A DNA stretch of 64,000 nucleotides from Ramlibacter sp. WS9 (GTDB taxonomy: Bacteria > Pseudomonadota > Gammaproteobacteria > Burkholderiales > Burkholderiaceae_C). The notes under the pieces are model-generated. The model ran no database searches. It was given only the letters and a program-made list of their open reading frames with translations, and was not told the DNA's origin. Below are positions 35,012-43,030 of the stretch, piece by piece. Positions within the stretch are counted from its first letter, which is position 1; every line of letters begins with the position of its first letter. The position numbers were made by a program, and so were the translations under genes. The stretch is from NCBI RefSeq assembly GCF_003797765.1, contig NZ_RKMB01000002.1, positions 62,001 through 126,000 on the forward strand, given 5' to 3'.

Positions 35012-36105
35012 GCTGCGCCGGTCACGGGCCCTTCGTTCGTCATCTTCAGCCCCAGGTAAGTGCCGGAGCTGATGCCCAGCAGGCCCAGCAGCGTGCCGTT
35101 GAACTGCGGCATCGCCAGGTTGGCCCACACCTCGTGCAGGAAGATGATGCCCAGTACCAGCGTCCACGCGAACATCTGGAAGCGGTGGAAGTTGACGCCC
35201 TTGTCGTCGCTCAGCACGTCGCGCAGGAACCCGGAGGAAGCCGGGGCCGGCGCAGCGGCCGCGGCGGCAGTGCCCGCATTGGGCGAGGCGTCGATCAGCG
35301 ATGAACCCAGCGCGGTGCCGGCGCTGATGCCCATCAGCGCGAGCACGGTGCCCGTGATGGACGAGTCGTAGTCGCCCGTGATGAGCCCGATGAACGCGTA
35401 GGAAGCCAGCGTGAGGAAGAACCAGACGGCCGCCTGCACGCGTGCCAGGCTGTACGCCTTGGCGCGCCCGCCAGCGGGCGCGGCGCCGTAGTCGCGAAGC
35501 ATGTCGCTCTTGGCGGCCATGCGCCAGAACGTGAAGCCCAGCACGAGAAGCACCACGCCCCACGCCGCGAGCCAGCGCAGGTCGATGACTTCGAACAGCA
35601 CCTTCGCGTTCGACGCGACGGGGTAGCCATCGGCCAGTCCCACGCTGGCTTCGGTTTCGCGGGCGACGGAGCGCGCGCGACCCAGCAGGTGGGTCCACAC
35701 GTCGCGCGAAGCCTCGTCGCGCCGGAGCTCGAACCTCAGCGTCCCGGATTGCGGGTCGGTCGGCGGATAGGGCGACAGGTCCGGCACGGGACGGCCGTCG
35801 AGGAACAGGACGATCTTTTTCTTCACCGTGCTGCACGACGCGAGGTTCAGCAGCGTCTGCAGGTTCTTCACCTTCAGCTCGATGCCGCTGCGCAGCCGCA
35901 CCGTGCGCGCATCGTCGGGCTTGGCGCCGTTGTGCACGTCCACGCGGGCGGCCTCCAAGACGGCCACCTGGTTCAGGTCCTGCGCGGTGGGACAGGCAGG
36001 CGGCGGGCTGACCGCGGGAACCACGGGCGGCGCATCCGCCGCGAACGCGTGCGCCGCGGCGGCCAGGGCCAGACCACAAACCAGGACAGCTCTTGCGAGT
36101 TTCAT
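35008..36105 (-). CDS. Membrane protein with signal peptide and duplicated hairpin motif
   Basis: A 365-residue protein starting MKLARAVLVCGLALAAAAHA after a GGGAGGGATCA site. Signal cleavage is near FAADA. A periplasmic domain of about 160 residues contains KVKNLQTLLNLASCSTVKKK and ends before a membrane segment near 180-195 (WLAAWGVVLLVLGFTFWRMA). Three more segments follow. A motif is duplicated: GTVLALMGISAGTALGSSL and GTLLGLLGISSGTYLGLKM lie about 90 residues apart. This suggests an internal repeat of a membrane hairpin with Gly-Ile-Ser-[AS]-Gly-Thr. I do not recognise the family. It converges with the RidA-like gene, overlapping by four bases. Confidence 0.7.
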   Translation of the reverse strand: MKLARAVLVCGLALAAAAHAFAADAPPVVPAVSPPPACPTAQDLNQVAVLEAARVDVHNGAKPDDARTVRLRSGIELKVKNLQTLLNLASCSTVKKKIVLFLDGRPVPDLSPYPPTDPQSGTLRFELRRDEASRDVWTHLLGRARSVARETEASVGLADGYPVASNAKVLFEVIDLRWLAAWGVVLLVLGFTFWRMAAKSDMLRDYGAAPAGGRAKAYSLARVQAAVWFFLTLASYAFIGLITGDYDSSITGTVLALMGISAGTALGSSLIDASPNAGTAAAAAAPAPASSGFLRDVLSDDKGVNFHRFQMFAWTLVLGIIFLHEVWANLAMPQFNGTLLGLLGISSGTYLGLKMTNEGPVTGAA

Positions 36106-36265
36106 TGATCCCTCCCGCACGGACTGGCGCCGCGCTGCCGGGAGTATAGGGAATCGTCAGGGGTTCGCATCCTCCAATCAAAGGAGGCTCCTGGCCAAGG
36201 AGGCGCCCCGCGGGGTGCTCGCGCGTCCGCCAACGTTGACCTGTCGCGAACAGGAACCTACGAAA

Positions 36266-37243
36266 TCAATCAGCGTACTCGCCGGCGTCCTTGATCACCT
36301 TCGACCACCGGGCCATCTCGGCCTCCACAAATTTCTTGTGTCCCGCCGGATCGAGTCGGCCGTCACTGATCACCGAAAGTCCCAGCGCCTCCTGGCGCTT
36401 GACCAGCTCTGGGTCCTTCAGGGCAAGGCGAAGGGCCGCGTTCAGCCTGGCAAGCACTGCTGGCGGCGTGCCACGTGGCGCGTACAGGCCGTGCCAGACC
36501 TGGACGTTGAAGTCCTTCAGGCCCGCCTCGGACAATGTCGGCGCATCCTTCAAGGCGGGAATCGGCAGGCGTTGCAGGCTCGTCACACCGTAGACCTTGA
36601 CCTTCTTCCCCTCGATCTGCGGCACCGCGTTGGTCGCCTGTTCGCACATCAGGTCCACTTGCCCGCCGATCAAGTCCGTCATCGCCGGCGCGGTGCCCTT
36701 GTACGGAACCGTCGTCATGTTGATCTTGAGCGCGTTCTGGAACATGAGCCCACAAAGATGGGACGCCGAGCCCAGCCCCGCATTGGCGAGGTTGACCTTG
36801 CCACTGTTGGCGGCGATCCAGGTGCGCAGGTCCGCAAAGTTGTTGGCCGCCAGGCCGGGCTTGCCGATGAGGACGGACGGCGCTTCGTTGATCAGCCCGA
36901 GAAATTCGAAGTCTTCCAGCACCTTGAAGCCCAGCTTGCGGTACAGCGCCGGAGCCGTCGACATGCCGATGTGGTGGACGAGCAGCGTGTAGCCGTCCGG
37001 GCTCGCCTTCGCGACCTTGGTGGCGCCGATCGTGCCGCCCGCACCGCCGGCGTTGTCGACGATGACCGTCTGGCCGAGCGGCTTGCGAAGCGCTTCGGCC
37101 AAGTCCCTGGCGATCTTGTCGCTCGGCCCGCCGGCGGCAAAGGGCACGATCAGGGTGACCGGCTTGTCGGGGAATTCGGCCCAGGCGCCGATCGAGACAG
37201 TGGCCAGGACGAGCATGCCGACGATGCGATTGAAGATATTCAT
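36266..37243 (-). CDS. Bug-family (TctC-type) periplasmic receptor, tartrate operon
   Basis: A 325-residue receptor with a signal peptide (about 1-22). Typical Bug features are FPDKPVTLIVPFAAGGPSDK with the ligand-wrapping loop near residue 35, and VDNAGGAGGTIGATKVAKAS. A CAGGAGCCATC site precedes the ATG. It follows the D-tartrate dehydratase gene by 25 bases on the same strand, so it most likely binds tartrate or a related hydroxy-dicarboxylate. No TctA/TctB membrane genes are adjacent. The receptor either uses membrane parts encoded elsewhere or serves as a sensor, as some Bug proteins do. Confidence 0.88.
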   Translation of the reverse strand: MNIFNRIVGMLVLATVSIGAWAEFPDKPVTLIVPFAAGGPSDKIARDLAEALRKPLGQTVIVDNAGGAGGTIGATKVAKASPDGYTLLVHHIGMSTAPALYRKLGFKVLEDFEFLGLINEAPSVLIGKPGLAANNFADLRTWIAANSGKVNLANAGLGSASHLCGLMFQNALKINMTTVPYKGTAPAMTDLIGGQVDLMCEQATNAVPQIEGKKVKVYGVTSLQRLPIPALKDAPTLSEAGLKDFNVQVWHGLYAPRGTPPAVLARLNAALRLALKDPELVKRQEALGLSVISDGRLDPAGHKKFVEAEMARWSKVIKDAGEYAD

Positions 37244-37268
37244 GTGATGGCTCCTGTTGAATCGGGCA

Positions 37269-38435
37269 TCAGGCCGACAGCGCCTGCATCTCGCGGTACA
37301 GATCCGCCTTGCCTTCGAATCCGATGCCCGGCAAATCCGGCAGCGTGACGTAGCCGTCCTGCACCTTCACACCGTCCGGAAAGCCGCCGAAGGGCTGGAA
37401 CAGGTCGGGATACGACTCGTTGCCGCCCAGCCCCAGGCCCGCCGCGATGTTCAGCGACATCTGGTGGCCGCCGTGCGGGATGCAGCGGCTCGCGGACCAG
37501 CCGTGTTCCTTCAGCATGTCCAGGGTGCGCAGGTACTCCACCAGCCCGTAGCTCAGCGCGCAGTCGAATTGCAACCAGTCGCGGTCGGGGCGCATGCCGC
37601 CATAGCGAATCAGATTGCGTGCGTCCTGCATCGAGAACAGGTCTTCGCCCGTGGCCATCGGGTTCTTGTAGTAGTTGCGGAGCAGCGCCTGCAACTCGAA
37701 GTCGAGCGGGTCGCCCGGCTCTTCGTACCAGAAGAGGTCGTATTGCGACAGCGCCTTGGCATACGCGATGGCGGTGTCCAGATCGAACCGGCCATTCGCA
37801 TCCACGCACAGCTTCTGCCCGTCTTGCAGCACGCTCAGGATCGAGTCGATGCGGCGCAGGTCTTCGTCGAGCGACGCGCCGCCGATCTTCTTCTTGACGA
37901 CGGTGTAGCCGCGGTCGATGTAGCTGCGCATCTCGTCCTTGAGCTTCGCGTGGTCCTGGCCGGGGTAGTAATAGCCGCCCGCCGCGTACACGAAGATCCT
38001 GCGGTTCGGCTGGCCGTTGCCGTAGCGGTCGGCCAGGAGCTGGAACAAGGGCTTGCCTTCGATCTTGGCGACCGCGTCCCACACGGCCATGTCGATGGTT
38101 CCGATCGCCACCGAACGCTCGCCGTGGCCGCCGGGCTTCTCGTTGGTGAACATGGTGTTCCAGATCTTGTGGGGATCCAGATTCCTGCCGCTGCTGTCGA
38201 TCAGGGAGTCGGGGTTCGCCTCCATGAGGCGGGGGATGAAGCGCTCACGCATGAGCTTGCCCTGGCCGTAGCGGCCGTTGGAATTGAACCCGTAGCCCAC
38301 CACCGGCTTGCCGTCGCGCACCACGTCGGTGATCACGGCGACCAGGCTCAGCGTCATCTTGCTAAAGTCGATGTAGGCGTTGCGGATCGGGGAACTGATG
38401 GGAATGGTTTTTTCGCGGATTTCGACGATCTTCAT
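37269..38435 (-). CDS. tarD: D(-)-tartrate dehydratase, enolase superfamily
   Basis: A 388-residue enzyme that matches Bradyrhizobium japonicum TarD along its length, as far as I recall that sequence. Matching stretches include SSPIRNAYIDF, VVGYGFNSNGRYGQG, NEKPGGHGERSVA and YGGMRPDRDWLQFDCALSYG. Key residues keep TarD spacing with an offset of one: K183 (K184), metal ligands D212, E238 and E264, and H321 in CIPHGGHQ (H322). It dehydrates D-tartrate to oxaloacetate. A divergent LysR gene starts 98 bases away and probably controls it; a Bug receptor gene follows. The start at 38435 is supported by the MKIVEIREKTIPIS opening. Confidence 0.92.
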   Translation of the reverse strand: MKIVEIREKTIPISSPIRNAYIDFSKMTLSLVAVITDVVRDGKPVVGYGFNSNGRYGQGKLMRERFIPRLMEANPDSLIDSSGRNLDPHKIWNTMFTNEKPGGHGERSVAIGTIDMAVWDAVAKIEGKPLFQLLADRYGNGQPNRRIFVYAAGGYYYPGQDHAKLKDEMRSYIDRGYTVVKKKIGGASLDEDLRRIDSILSVLQDGQKLCVDANGRFDLDTAIAYAKALSQYDLFWYEEPGDPLDFELQALLRNYYKNPMATGEDLFSMQDARNLIRYGGMRPDRDWLQFDCALSYGLVEYLRTLDMLKEHGWSASRCIPHGGHQMSLNIAAGLGLGGNESYPDLFQPFGGFPDGVKVQDGYVTLPDLPGIGFEGKADLYREMQALSA

Positions 38436-38533
38436 GAAATGTCTCCAGGGGTCGGTGAGGTGCCTTATGGTCGGCAGTTCGCCTTTGCGCGGCCAATGCT
38501 CTTTTTCTCTCCTTTGATGCCCGGAAAGCACCG

Positions 38534-39439
38534 ATGCTGAATCTCGTCTGGCTCGAAGACTTCCGAACGCTGGCCGCCACCGGCAACTTTTCGCGCGCTG
38601 CCGAGGAGCGACACACGACGCAGCCCGCCTTCAGCCGGCGCATCCGGGCCCTGGAGGAATGGCTGGGCGCCGACCTGTTCGACCGGAGCACGCAACCGGC
38701 ACGTCTCACGGAAGTGGGCGAATGGTTTCGCGCCGTCGCGGACGACCTGTTGTTGCGTGTCGCGCGCGTGCAGGGCGAGGCGCGCATGGTGGCGGAAGCC
38801 AGTTCGGTGACGCTGCGCATCGCCGCCACGCACGCGCTCTCCTTCACCTTCCTGCCGCGATGGCTGCGCGATCTCGAATCGCGCACCACGCTCGGGCCGG
38901 TGCAGCTCGTCTCCGATGTGCTGCAGCGATGCGAGTCGCTCATGCGGCAAAGCCAGGTGCAGTTCGTCCTCAGTCACGCGCATTCGCAGGCGCGCGGCGA
39001 ACTGGACGCCGATCCGTACCTGTCCATCCCGGTGGGGCAGGACCAGCTCGTCCCGGTAGCCCAGGCGGACAGCGACGGAAGTCCCCGGTATCGGATCGGC
39101 GGGCGCGACACCGGCCAGGTTCCCGTGCTGCAGTACCCCGAAGAGTCGGGACTGGGACGCATTGTTCGCGCGGTGGTCGGGCGGCGGCTCGACGCGATGC
39201 CGGTGCGCGTGGCATTCACCGCGCACCTGGCGTCGGTCTTGCGGACCATGGCGCTCGATGGGCGCGGCATCGCGTGGCTGCCACTGACCCTGGTGCAAGA
39301 AGACCTTGCGGCGAACCGGCTCGCCGTGGCGGCCGCCGACGACTGGAAGATTCCGCTGGAAATCCGGCTGTACCGCGACCCGCGCCCTGCGGGGAAAGCC
39401 GCGGAGTCGTTCTGGCAATCGGCGAACTCGGGCCACTGA
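38534..39439 (+). CDS. LysR family regulator of the tartrate operon
   Basis: A 301-residue LysR-type protein. The winged helix-turn-helix is at about residues 1-60 (LVWLEDFRTLAATGNFSRAA then HTTQPAFSRRIRALEEWLGA). The effector domain covers about 90-295, with LRIAATHALSFTFLPRWLRD and AHLASVLRTMALDGRGIAWL. It lies back to back with tarD, the usual LysR layout, so the 98-base gap should hold overlapping promoters and its T-N11-A type binding sites. D-tartrate as co-inducer is inference from the neighbour. It ends before the XRE-cupin gene and its operator. Confidence 0.9.
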   Translation: MLNLVWLEDFRTLAATGNFSRAAEERHTTQPAFSRRIRALEEWLGADLFDRSTQPARLTEVGEWFRAVADDLLLRVARVQGEARMVAEASSVTLRIAATHALSFTFLPRWLRDLESRTTLGPVQLVSDVLQRCESLMRQSQVQFVLSHAHSQARGELDADPYLSIPVGQDQLVPVAQADSDGSPRYRIGGRDTGQVPVLQYPEESGLGRIVRAVVGRRLDAMPVRVAFTAHLASVLRTMALDGRGIAWLPLTLVQEDLAANRLAVAAADDWKIPLEIRLYRDPRPAGKAAESFWQSANSGH

Positions 39440-39499
39440 AGACGGGCACCCGCAGCTGGTTCGGTTCGTTTCGCGCGCCCGCTTGACGACTAATCCAAT

Positions 39500-39522
39500 A
39501 TCTTGGACACTCCGTCCAAGAT
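39500..39522 (+). promoter_or_regulatory. Palindromic operator over the XRE-cupin start codon
   Basis: ATCTTGGAC, five bases, then GTCCAAGAT form a perfect 9-bp inverted repeat whose last bases are the AT of the ATG start codon. TTGACG at 39483 could be a -35 box, but any -10 (GACACT at 39506) is weak and falls inside the palindrome. The site is well placed for autorepression of this regulator, perhaps also acting on its mRNA start. Confidence 0.65.
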
Positions 39523-40108
39523 GAAAGAAGAAGCCGCATCTCTCAACGACCGCATCGCCCAGCGCGTGCGCGACCTGCGCGCCGCGCGCGGCCTGTCGCT
39601 GGACGCGCTGGCCACGCACTGCGGCGTCAGCCGCTCGATGATCTCGCTGATCGAGCGCGGCGAAAGCAGCCCCACCGCCGTGCTGTTGGAGAAACTCGCG
39701 ACCGGCCTGAACGTGCCGCTCGCCTCCCTGTTCGACACACCAGAGCCCGCGGCCAGCCCCGTTGCCCGCGCGGCCGACCAGCTGCCCTGGCGCGACCCGC
39801 ATTCGGGCTATGTGCGCCGCAACGTCTCGCCCGCCGGTGCCGGCTCGCCGATCCAGATCGTCGAAGTGTCGTTCCCGCCCAAGGCGCGTGTGGCCTACGA
39901 GTCGGGCGCGCGCGAGCCGTTGATCCACCAGCAGGTGTGGGTGCTCGAAGGCACGATCGAAGTGACTGTCGGCGACGAGACCCATCGCCTCGGCGAAGGC
40001 GATTGCCTGGCCCACGTGCTGGACCGGCCCATGACTTACCACAACCCCACCCGCAAGACGGCACGCTATGCGGTGGTGATCGCCGCATTGCCCGGCGCAC
40101 GGAGATGA
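39521..40108 (+). CDS. XRE-cupin transcriptional regulator
   Basis: A 195-residue regulator with an N-terminal helix-turn-helix (about 10-65: RVRDLRAARGLSLDALATHC then SRSMISLIERGESSPTAVLL). A C-terminal cupin_2 domain spans about 105-190 (HQQVWVLEGTIEVTVGDETH, DCLAHVLDRPMTYHNPT). Such proteins sense a small molecule with the cupin pocket. The ATG is at 39521; an in-frame TTG at 39503 would put the palindrome inside the gene. Its stop overlaps the ATGA of the downstream GNAT gene. XRE-cupin plus acetyltransferase pairs are common, which suggests the acetyltransferase acts on the sensed compound. Confidence 0.88.
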   Translation: MKEEAASLNDRIAQRVRDLRAARGLSLDALATHCGVSRSMISLIERGESSPTAVLLEKLATGLNVPLASLFDTPEPAASPVARAADQLPWRDPHSGYVRRNVSPAGAGSPIQIVEVSFPPKARVAYESGAREPLIHQQVWVLEGTIEVTVGDETHRLGEGDCLAHVLDRPMTYHNPTRKTARYAVVIAALPGARR

Positions 40109-40110
40109 CG

Positions 40111-40656
40111 ATGGCCCATGACACTTCCACGGATAACTTGACGGTGCGGCAACTGCACGCCGTCTCCGGCGACGAGCTGCGGCAACTCGCGGACGTGCTG
40201 TGCGACTGCGTCGCCGGCAACGCATCGGTGAGCTTCATGCAGCCTTTCGGCACGGAGCGTGCCCTCGCCTTCTGGCGCGACGTGGCTGATGGCGTCGAGC
40301 GCGGTGAGCGCGTGCTGCTGGTGGCCGACGACGAGGCGGGCATCGTGGGCACGGTGCAGCTGGTGCTGGCGCAACCCGAGAACCAGCCGCACCGTGCCGA
40401 CCTGGTCAAGCTGCTGGTGCACCGCCGTGCGCGGCGTCGCGGCGCCGCCGCGCTGCTGATGCAGGCGGCGGAGCAAGCGGCGCGAGACTGCGGCAAGACG
40501 TTGCTGGTGCTGGACACCGCGAGCCCCGAAGCCGAACGCGTTTACGAACGCCAAGGCTGGCAGCGCGTCGGCGTTATCCCCAACTACGCCCTGATGCCCG
40601 ATGGCGCGCTGTGCAGCACGACGTATTTTTATCGAGACTTGGCGACGTGGGCATGA
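40111..40656 (+). CDS. GNAT family N-acetyltransferase
   Basis: A 181-residue acetyltransferase. The acetyl-CoA binding motif A is visible as VKLLVHRRARRRGAAALLMQ (normally R/Q-x-x-G-x-G/A), followed by KTLLVLDTASPEAERVYERQ and the typical ending GWQRVGVIPNY. A GGAG site at 40101 favours the ATG at 40111 with six bases between. The ATG at 40105, which overlaps the previous stop, is the alternative. The substrate is unknown; regulation by the adjacent XRE-cupin protein is likely. Confidence 0.88.
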   Translation: MAHDTSTDNLTVRQLHAVSGDELRQLADVLCDCVAGNASVSFMQPFGTERALAFWRDVADGVERGERVLLVADDEAGIVGTVQLVLAQPENQPHRADLVKLLVHRRARRRGAAALLMQAAEQAARDCGKTLLVLDTASPEAERVYERQGWQRVGVIPNYALMPDGALCSTTYFYRDLATWA

Positions 40657-40663
40657 CAGCCAT

Positions 40664-41254
40664 TTAGCGAAGCCCCGCCCGCCACGCCTGCAGAAACGCC
40701 CGAACTTCCCCATCGGGCCGGTGCGGCTCCTTCCAGTATTCGCGGCCGTCGCTGGTTCGGCCCAGCAGCTTCATGTTGACCAGTTCGCGCCGCAGCGTCG
40801 CGTAGTCGCCAAAGGTGTGGTTGGCGTTGATGATCGCGTTCACCTCCTTCTCGGTGTAGGGCCGGCGCGCCGCGAACTGCGTCCACAGCGCCCATGACGC
40901 CATCTGCTGCACCGACAGTTTGTGCGGCAGTCTCACCAGCCGCCGCGATTCGTCGAACTGCAGCAGCGTCTTGCGCGCGGTCGGCGACAACGCCTTCAGG
41001 TCGATGGCGGCATCCGCTGCCGGCGCGGCTTCCTGCGCGCGCAAGGCAGCGGGCAACGCGGCGGGCGCGGCGAGGGCCCGCGCCTTGAGCGTCGCGAAGT
41101 TGCGCAGGCCCGCCGAGCGGGCCAGCAGGTTCAGCAACTCCACGTGCGTGGGTGGCGGTTTGCCGGCGTCGTGGCGCTCGTGCAGAAAGCCCTTGAGGGT
41201 TTTGGCCAGCGCCGAAACGTCGGGCGTGGCAAAGGGGACAAGCAATCGTGTCAT
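40664..41254 (-). CDS. DUF2087 domain protein
   Basis: A 196-residue protein starting MTRLLVPFATPDVSALAKTL. The C-terminal DUF2087 domain (about residues 115-185) is clear: RLPHKLSVQQMASWALWTQF, RRPYTEKEVNAIINANHTFG and DYATLRRELVNMKLLGRTSD. It resembles a winged helix. The N-terminal half is helical and rich in Ala. DUF2087 proteins are suspected nucleic-acid-binding or regulatory proteins. The frame runs upstream to 41320 without a ribosome site. The gene converges on the GNAT gene with seven bases between them. Confidence 0.78.
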   Translation of the reverse strand: MTRLLVPFATPDVSALAKTLKGFLHERHDAGKPPPTHVELLNLLARSAGLRNFATLKARALAAPAALPAALRAQEAAPAADAAIDLKALSPTARKTLLQFDESRRLVRLPHKLSVQQMASWALWTQFAARRPYTEKEVNAIINANHTFGDYATLRRELVNMKLLGRTSDGREYWKEPHRPDGEVRAFLQAWRAGLR

Positions 41255-41489
41255 CGAACATTTCCCAACGTGCCCGGCTCGGGTGAGGAGTGCTGGAGTC
41301 GCCGCTTGCAGCCAGGGCACGGAAAGAATGTTTCAGGTGCTGGTGCTTGTCGTCACAGGTTCAGCTTGGAACTTGCGCTCCCGGCAACGTCTGGGTGAAC
41401 TGTGGACCCGCCAGGATTGTAGCTGGCCGATACGTAACGCCTTGTTGATGAGGTACATCGCGCCGCGTGGGCGCCTACAGTTGCGCCCC

Positions 41490-41840
41490 ATGGCACAAGA
41501 CCACGTATCCGATATGAGTGTGATGGAGTTCCTCGTCGCGGCGGCGCTGGAGCGCTACCAGGCGAGCTGGGACCAGCTGATCGACAGCTGGTTCGACCGT
41601 GAGCGCTTCAGGACCGTCAATGCCGAGCTCGATGAAATCCGCAAGCTGGCCGCCGCATTGCCCCAGTTGTCCGTGGACATGGTCGAAGTGATCATGCGCC
41701 ACGCCCAGCTGCTGCATGCCCTGGTGCGCACCGCCGGTTCGCGGCACGCGGCCCAGGTGATTGCCCTGCGCGACAAACACCTGACTGCCATCAACGCCAT
41801 CAGGGGCAAGTGCACTCGCCTGCTTGCTGCGTCGCACTGA
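41490..41840 (+). CDS. Hypothetical helical protein, 116 residues
   Basis: Begins MAQDHVSDMSVMEFLVAAAL. It is predicted all-alpha with no hydrophobic membrane segment: LERYQASWDQLIDSWFDRER, then LDEIRKLAAALPQLSVDMVE and RHAQLLHALVRTAGSRHAAQ. No clear ribosome site precedes the ATG. The gap from 41255 to 41489 upstream contains no other feature I can support. I recognise no family. Codon use looks like that of its neighbours, which supports a real gene. Confidence 0.55.
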   Translation: MAQDHVSDMSVMEFLVAAALERYQASWDQLIDSWFDRERFRTVNAELDEIRKLAAALPQLSVDMVEVIMRHAQLLHALVRTAGSRHAAQVIALRDKHLTAINAIRGKCTRLLAASH

Positions 41841-41879
41841 CAGGCAGCGGCGGCAAGCTCAAGCTTCAGAAACTGACGT

Positions 41880-43028
41880 TCACGCCGACGTGCGCAGCAA
41901 GCGCGGCAACGGCTTGCCTCGTCCACCGTGCGGGAACAGCACCGGTGAAAGACGGTCCGGCTCCAGCGCGAAGCTCTCCGCACACGCGGCGGTGACCAGT
42001 GCGTCAAGCGCCAGCGTCGGCTTGAGATCGCGGCCATCCTGCAGGTTGGCGCTGCCGAGGCCGGGCCAATCGCTGACGATGCGCCCGCCGTGCACCGCGC
42101 CGCCGACCAGCATCGCCACTGCGCCGGTGCCGTGATCGGTGCCACCGGTGCCGTTGGCCGCCACCGTCCGGCCAAACTCGGTGGCCACGAGCACGACTGT
42201 CTTGTCCCACGCCGCGCCCATGCCTTCATGGAGCCCGGCGAGGAGGTTGTCGAGGTTCCTGAGCTGAGCCGCCAGCCGCGCGTTCTGACCACTGTGCGTG
42301 TCCCAGCCACCCGTCTCTATCATGGCGATGCGCGGGCCATCGGCGCGGCTGAGGAAGCCGGCCGCCATGCGCCCCAGCGCGGTCGCGTCCTGGCGGTTCG
42401 CGCCGCCCGCGCCAGCGGCCATGCCGCGCGCCTCCAGCGCGGAAGACCACAGCGCATGCAACTGCCGGTCCTGGGCATAGAGCTGCTCCACGCGCATCAT
42501 CAAGTCTTCGTTCGCCTGCGGCAACGCGGAAGGTGCATAAGACGCCACTTCGAGCGGGCCACGCAGTGCCATCGGAATGGCCGGCGAGAACGCGATCGCG
42601 TCCTTGCCCCTGCGCGGCAGCACGCCCAGCAAGCGGTTCATCCAGCCGTCCTTCACCTGGTACGGCGCATTGCCACCGGTTTCCAGCACGTTCTGGCCAT
42701 CGAAATGCGAGCGGTCTCGGTAAGGGGACGCGACCGCATGAAAGAAGCTCGCTTGCCCCGCCCCGTACAGGTTGCGCAGATTCGCGAGCGAGGGATGCAG
42801 CGCGAAAGTGCCATCCAGCTTCAAGGCGCTGGCGGGGTCGATGGCAAGCGCGCCGCGCGCAGTGGCGTAAGCGGGCTCGGCATACGGGATGACGGTGTTC
42901 AGGCCGTCGGCCGCACCACGCTGGACGATGAAGATGAAGCGTCTTTCGGTCGCGGCCTGCGCGAACAGCATGCGTGGAGAGGCAAGCAGTGCGGTCGCGC
43001 CGAGGAAGCTGCGTCGGTCCAGGCTCAT
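41880..43028 (-). CDS. DUF1501 domain protein, Tat-exported
   Basis: A 382-residue protein. The twin-arginine signal is plain (MSLDRRSFLGATALLASPRM, cleaved after AQA). The DUF1501 domain follows: RRFIFIVQRGAADGLNTVIP, ETGGWDTHSGQN, then VVLVATEFGRTVAANGTGGT and DHGTGAVAMLVGG. These motifs match the alkaline-phosphatase/sulfatase-like fold, with TEFGR and TDHGTG conserved. A GAGGAG site lies seven bases before the chosen ATG; another ATG at 43034 overlaps the previous stop. It pairs with the DUF1800 gene upstream, a widespread two-gene unit of unknown function. Confidence 0.9.
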   Translation of the reverse strand: MSLDRRSFLGATALLASPRMLFAQAATERRFIFIVQRGAADGLNTVIPYAEPAYATARGALAIDPASALKLDGTFALHPSLANLRNLYGAGQASFFHAVASPYRDRSHFDGQNVLETGGNAPYQVKDGWMNRLLGVLPRRGKDAIAFSPAIPMALRGPLEVASYAPSALPQANEDLMMRVEQLYAQDRQLHALWSSALEARGMAAGAGGANRQDATALGRMAAGFLSRADGPRIAMIETGGWDTHSGQNARLAAQLRNLDNLLAGLHEGMGAAWDKTVVLVATEFGRTVAANGTGGTDHGTGAVAMLVGGAVHGGRIVSDWPGLGSANLQDGRDLKPTLALDALVTAACAESFALEPDRLSPVLFPHGGRGKPLPRLLRTSA

Positions 43029-43030
43029 TC

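Noticed and set aside
38436-38533. A defined LysR binding box between tarD and lysR
   Set aside because: A site is expected, but I could not pick a convincing T-N11-A palindrome over chance; TTGCGCGGCCAA is only partly symmetric.
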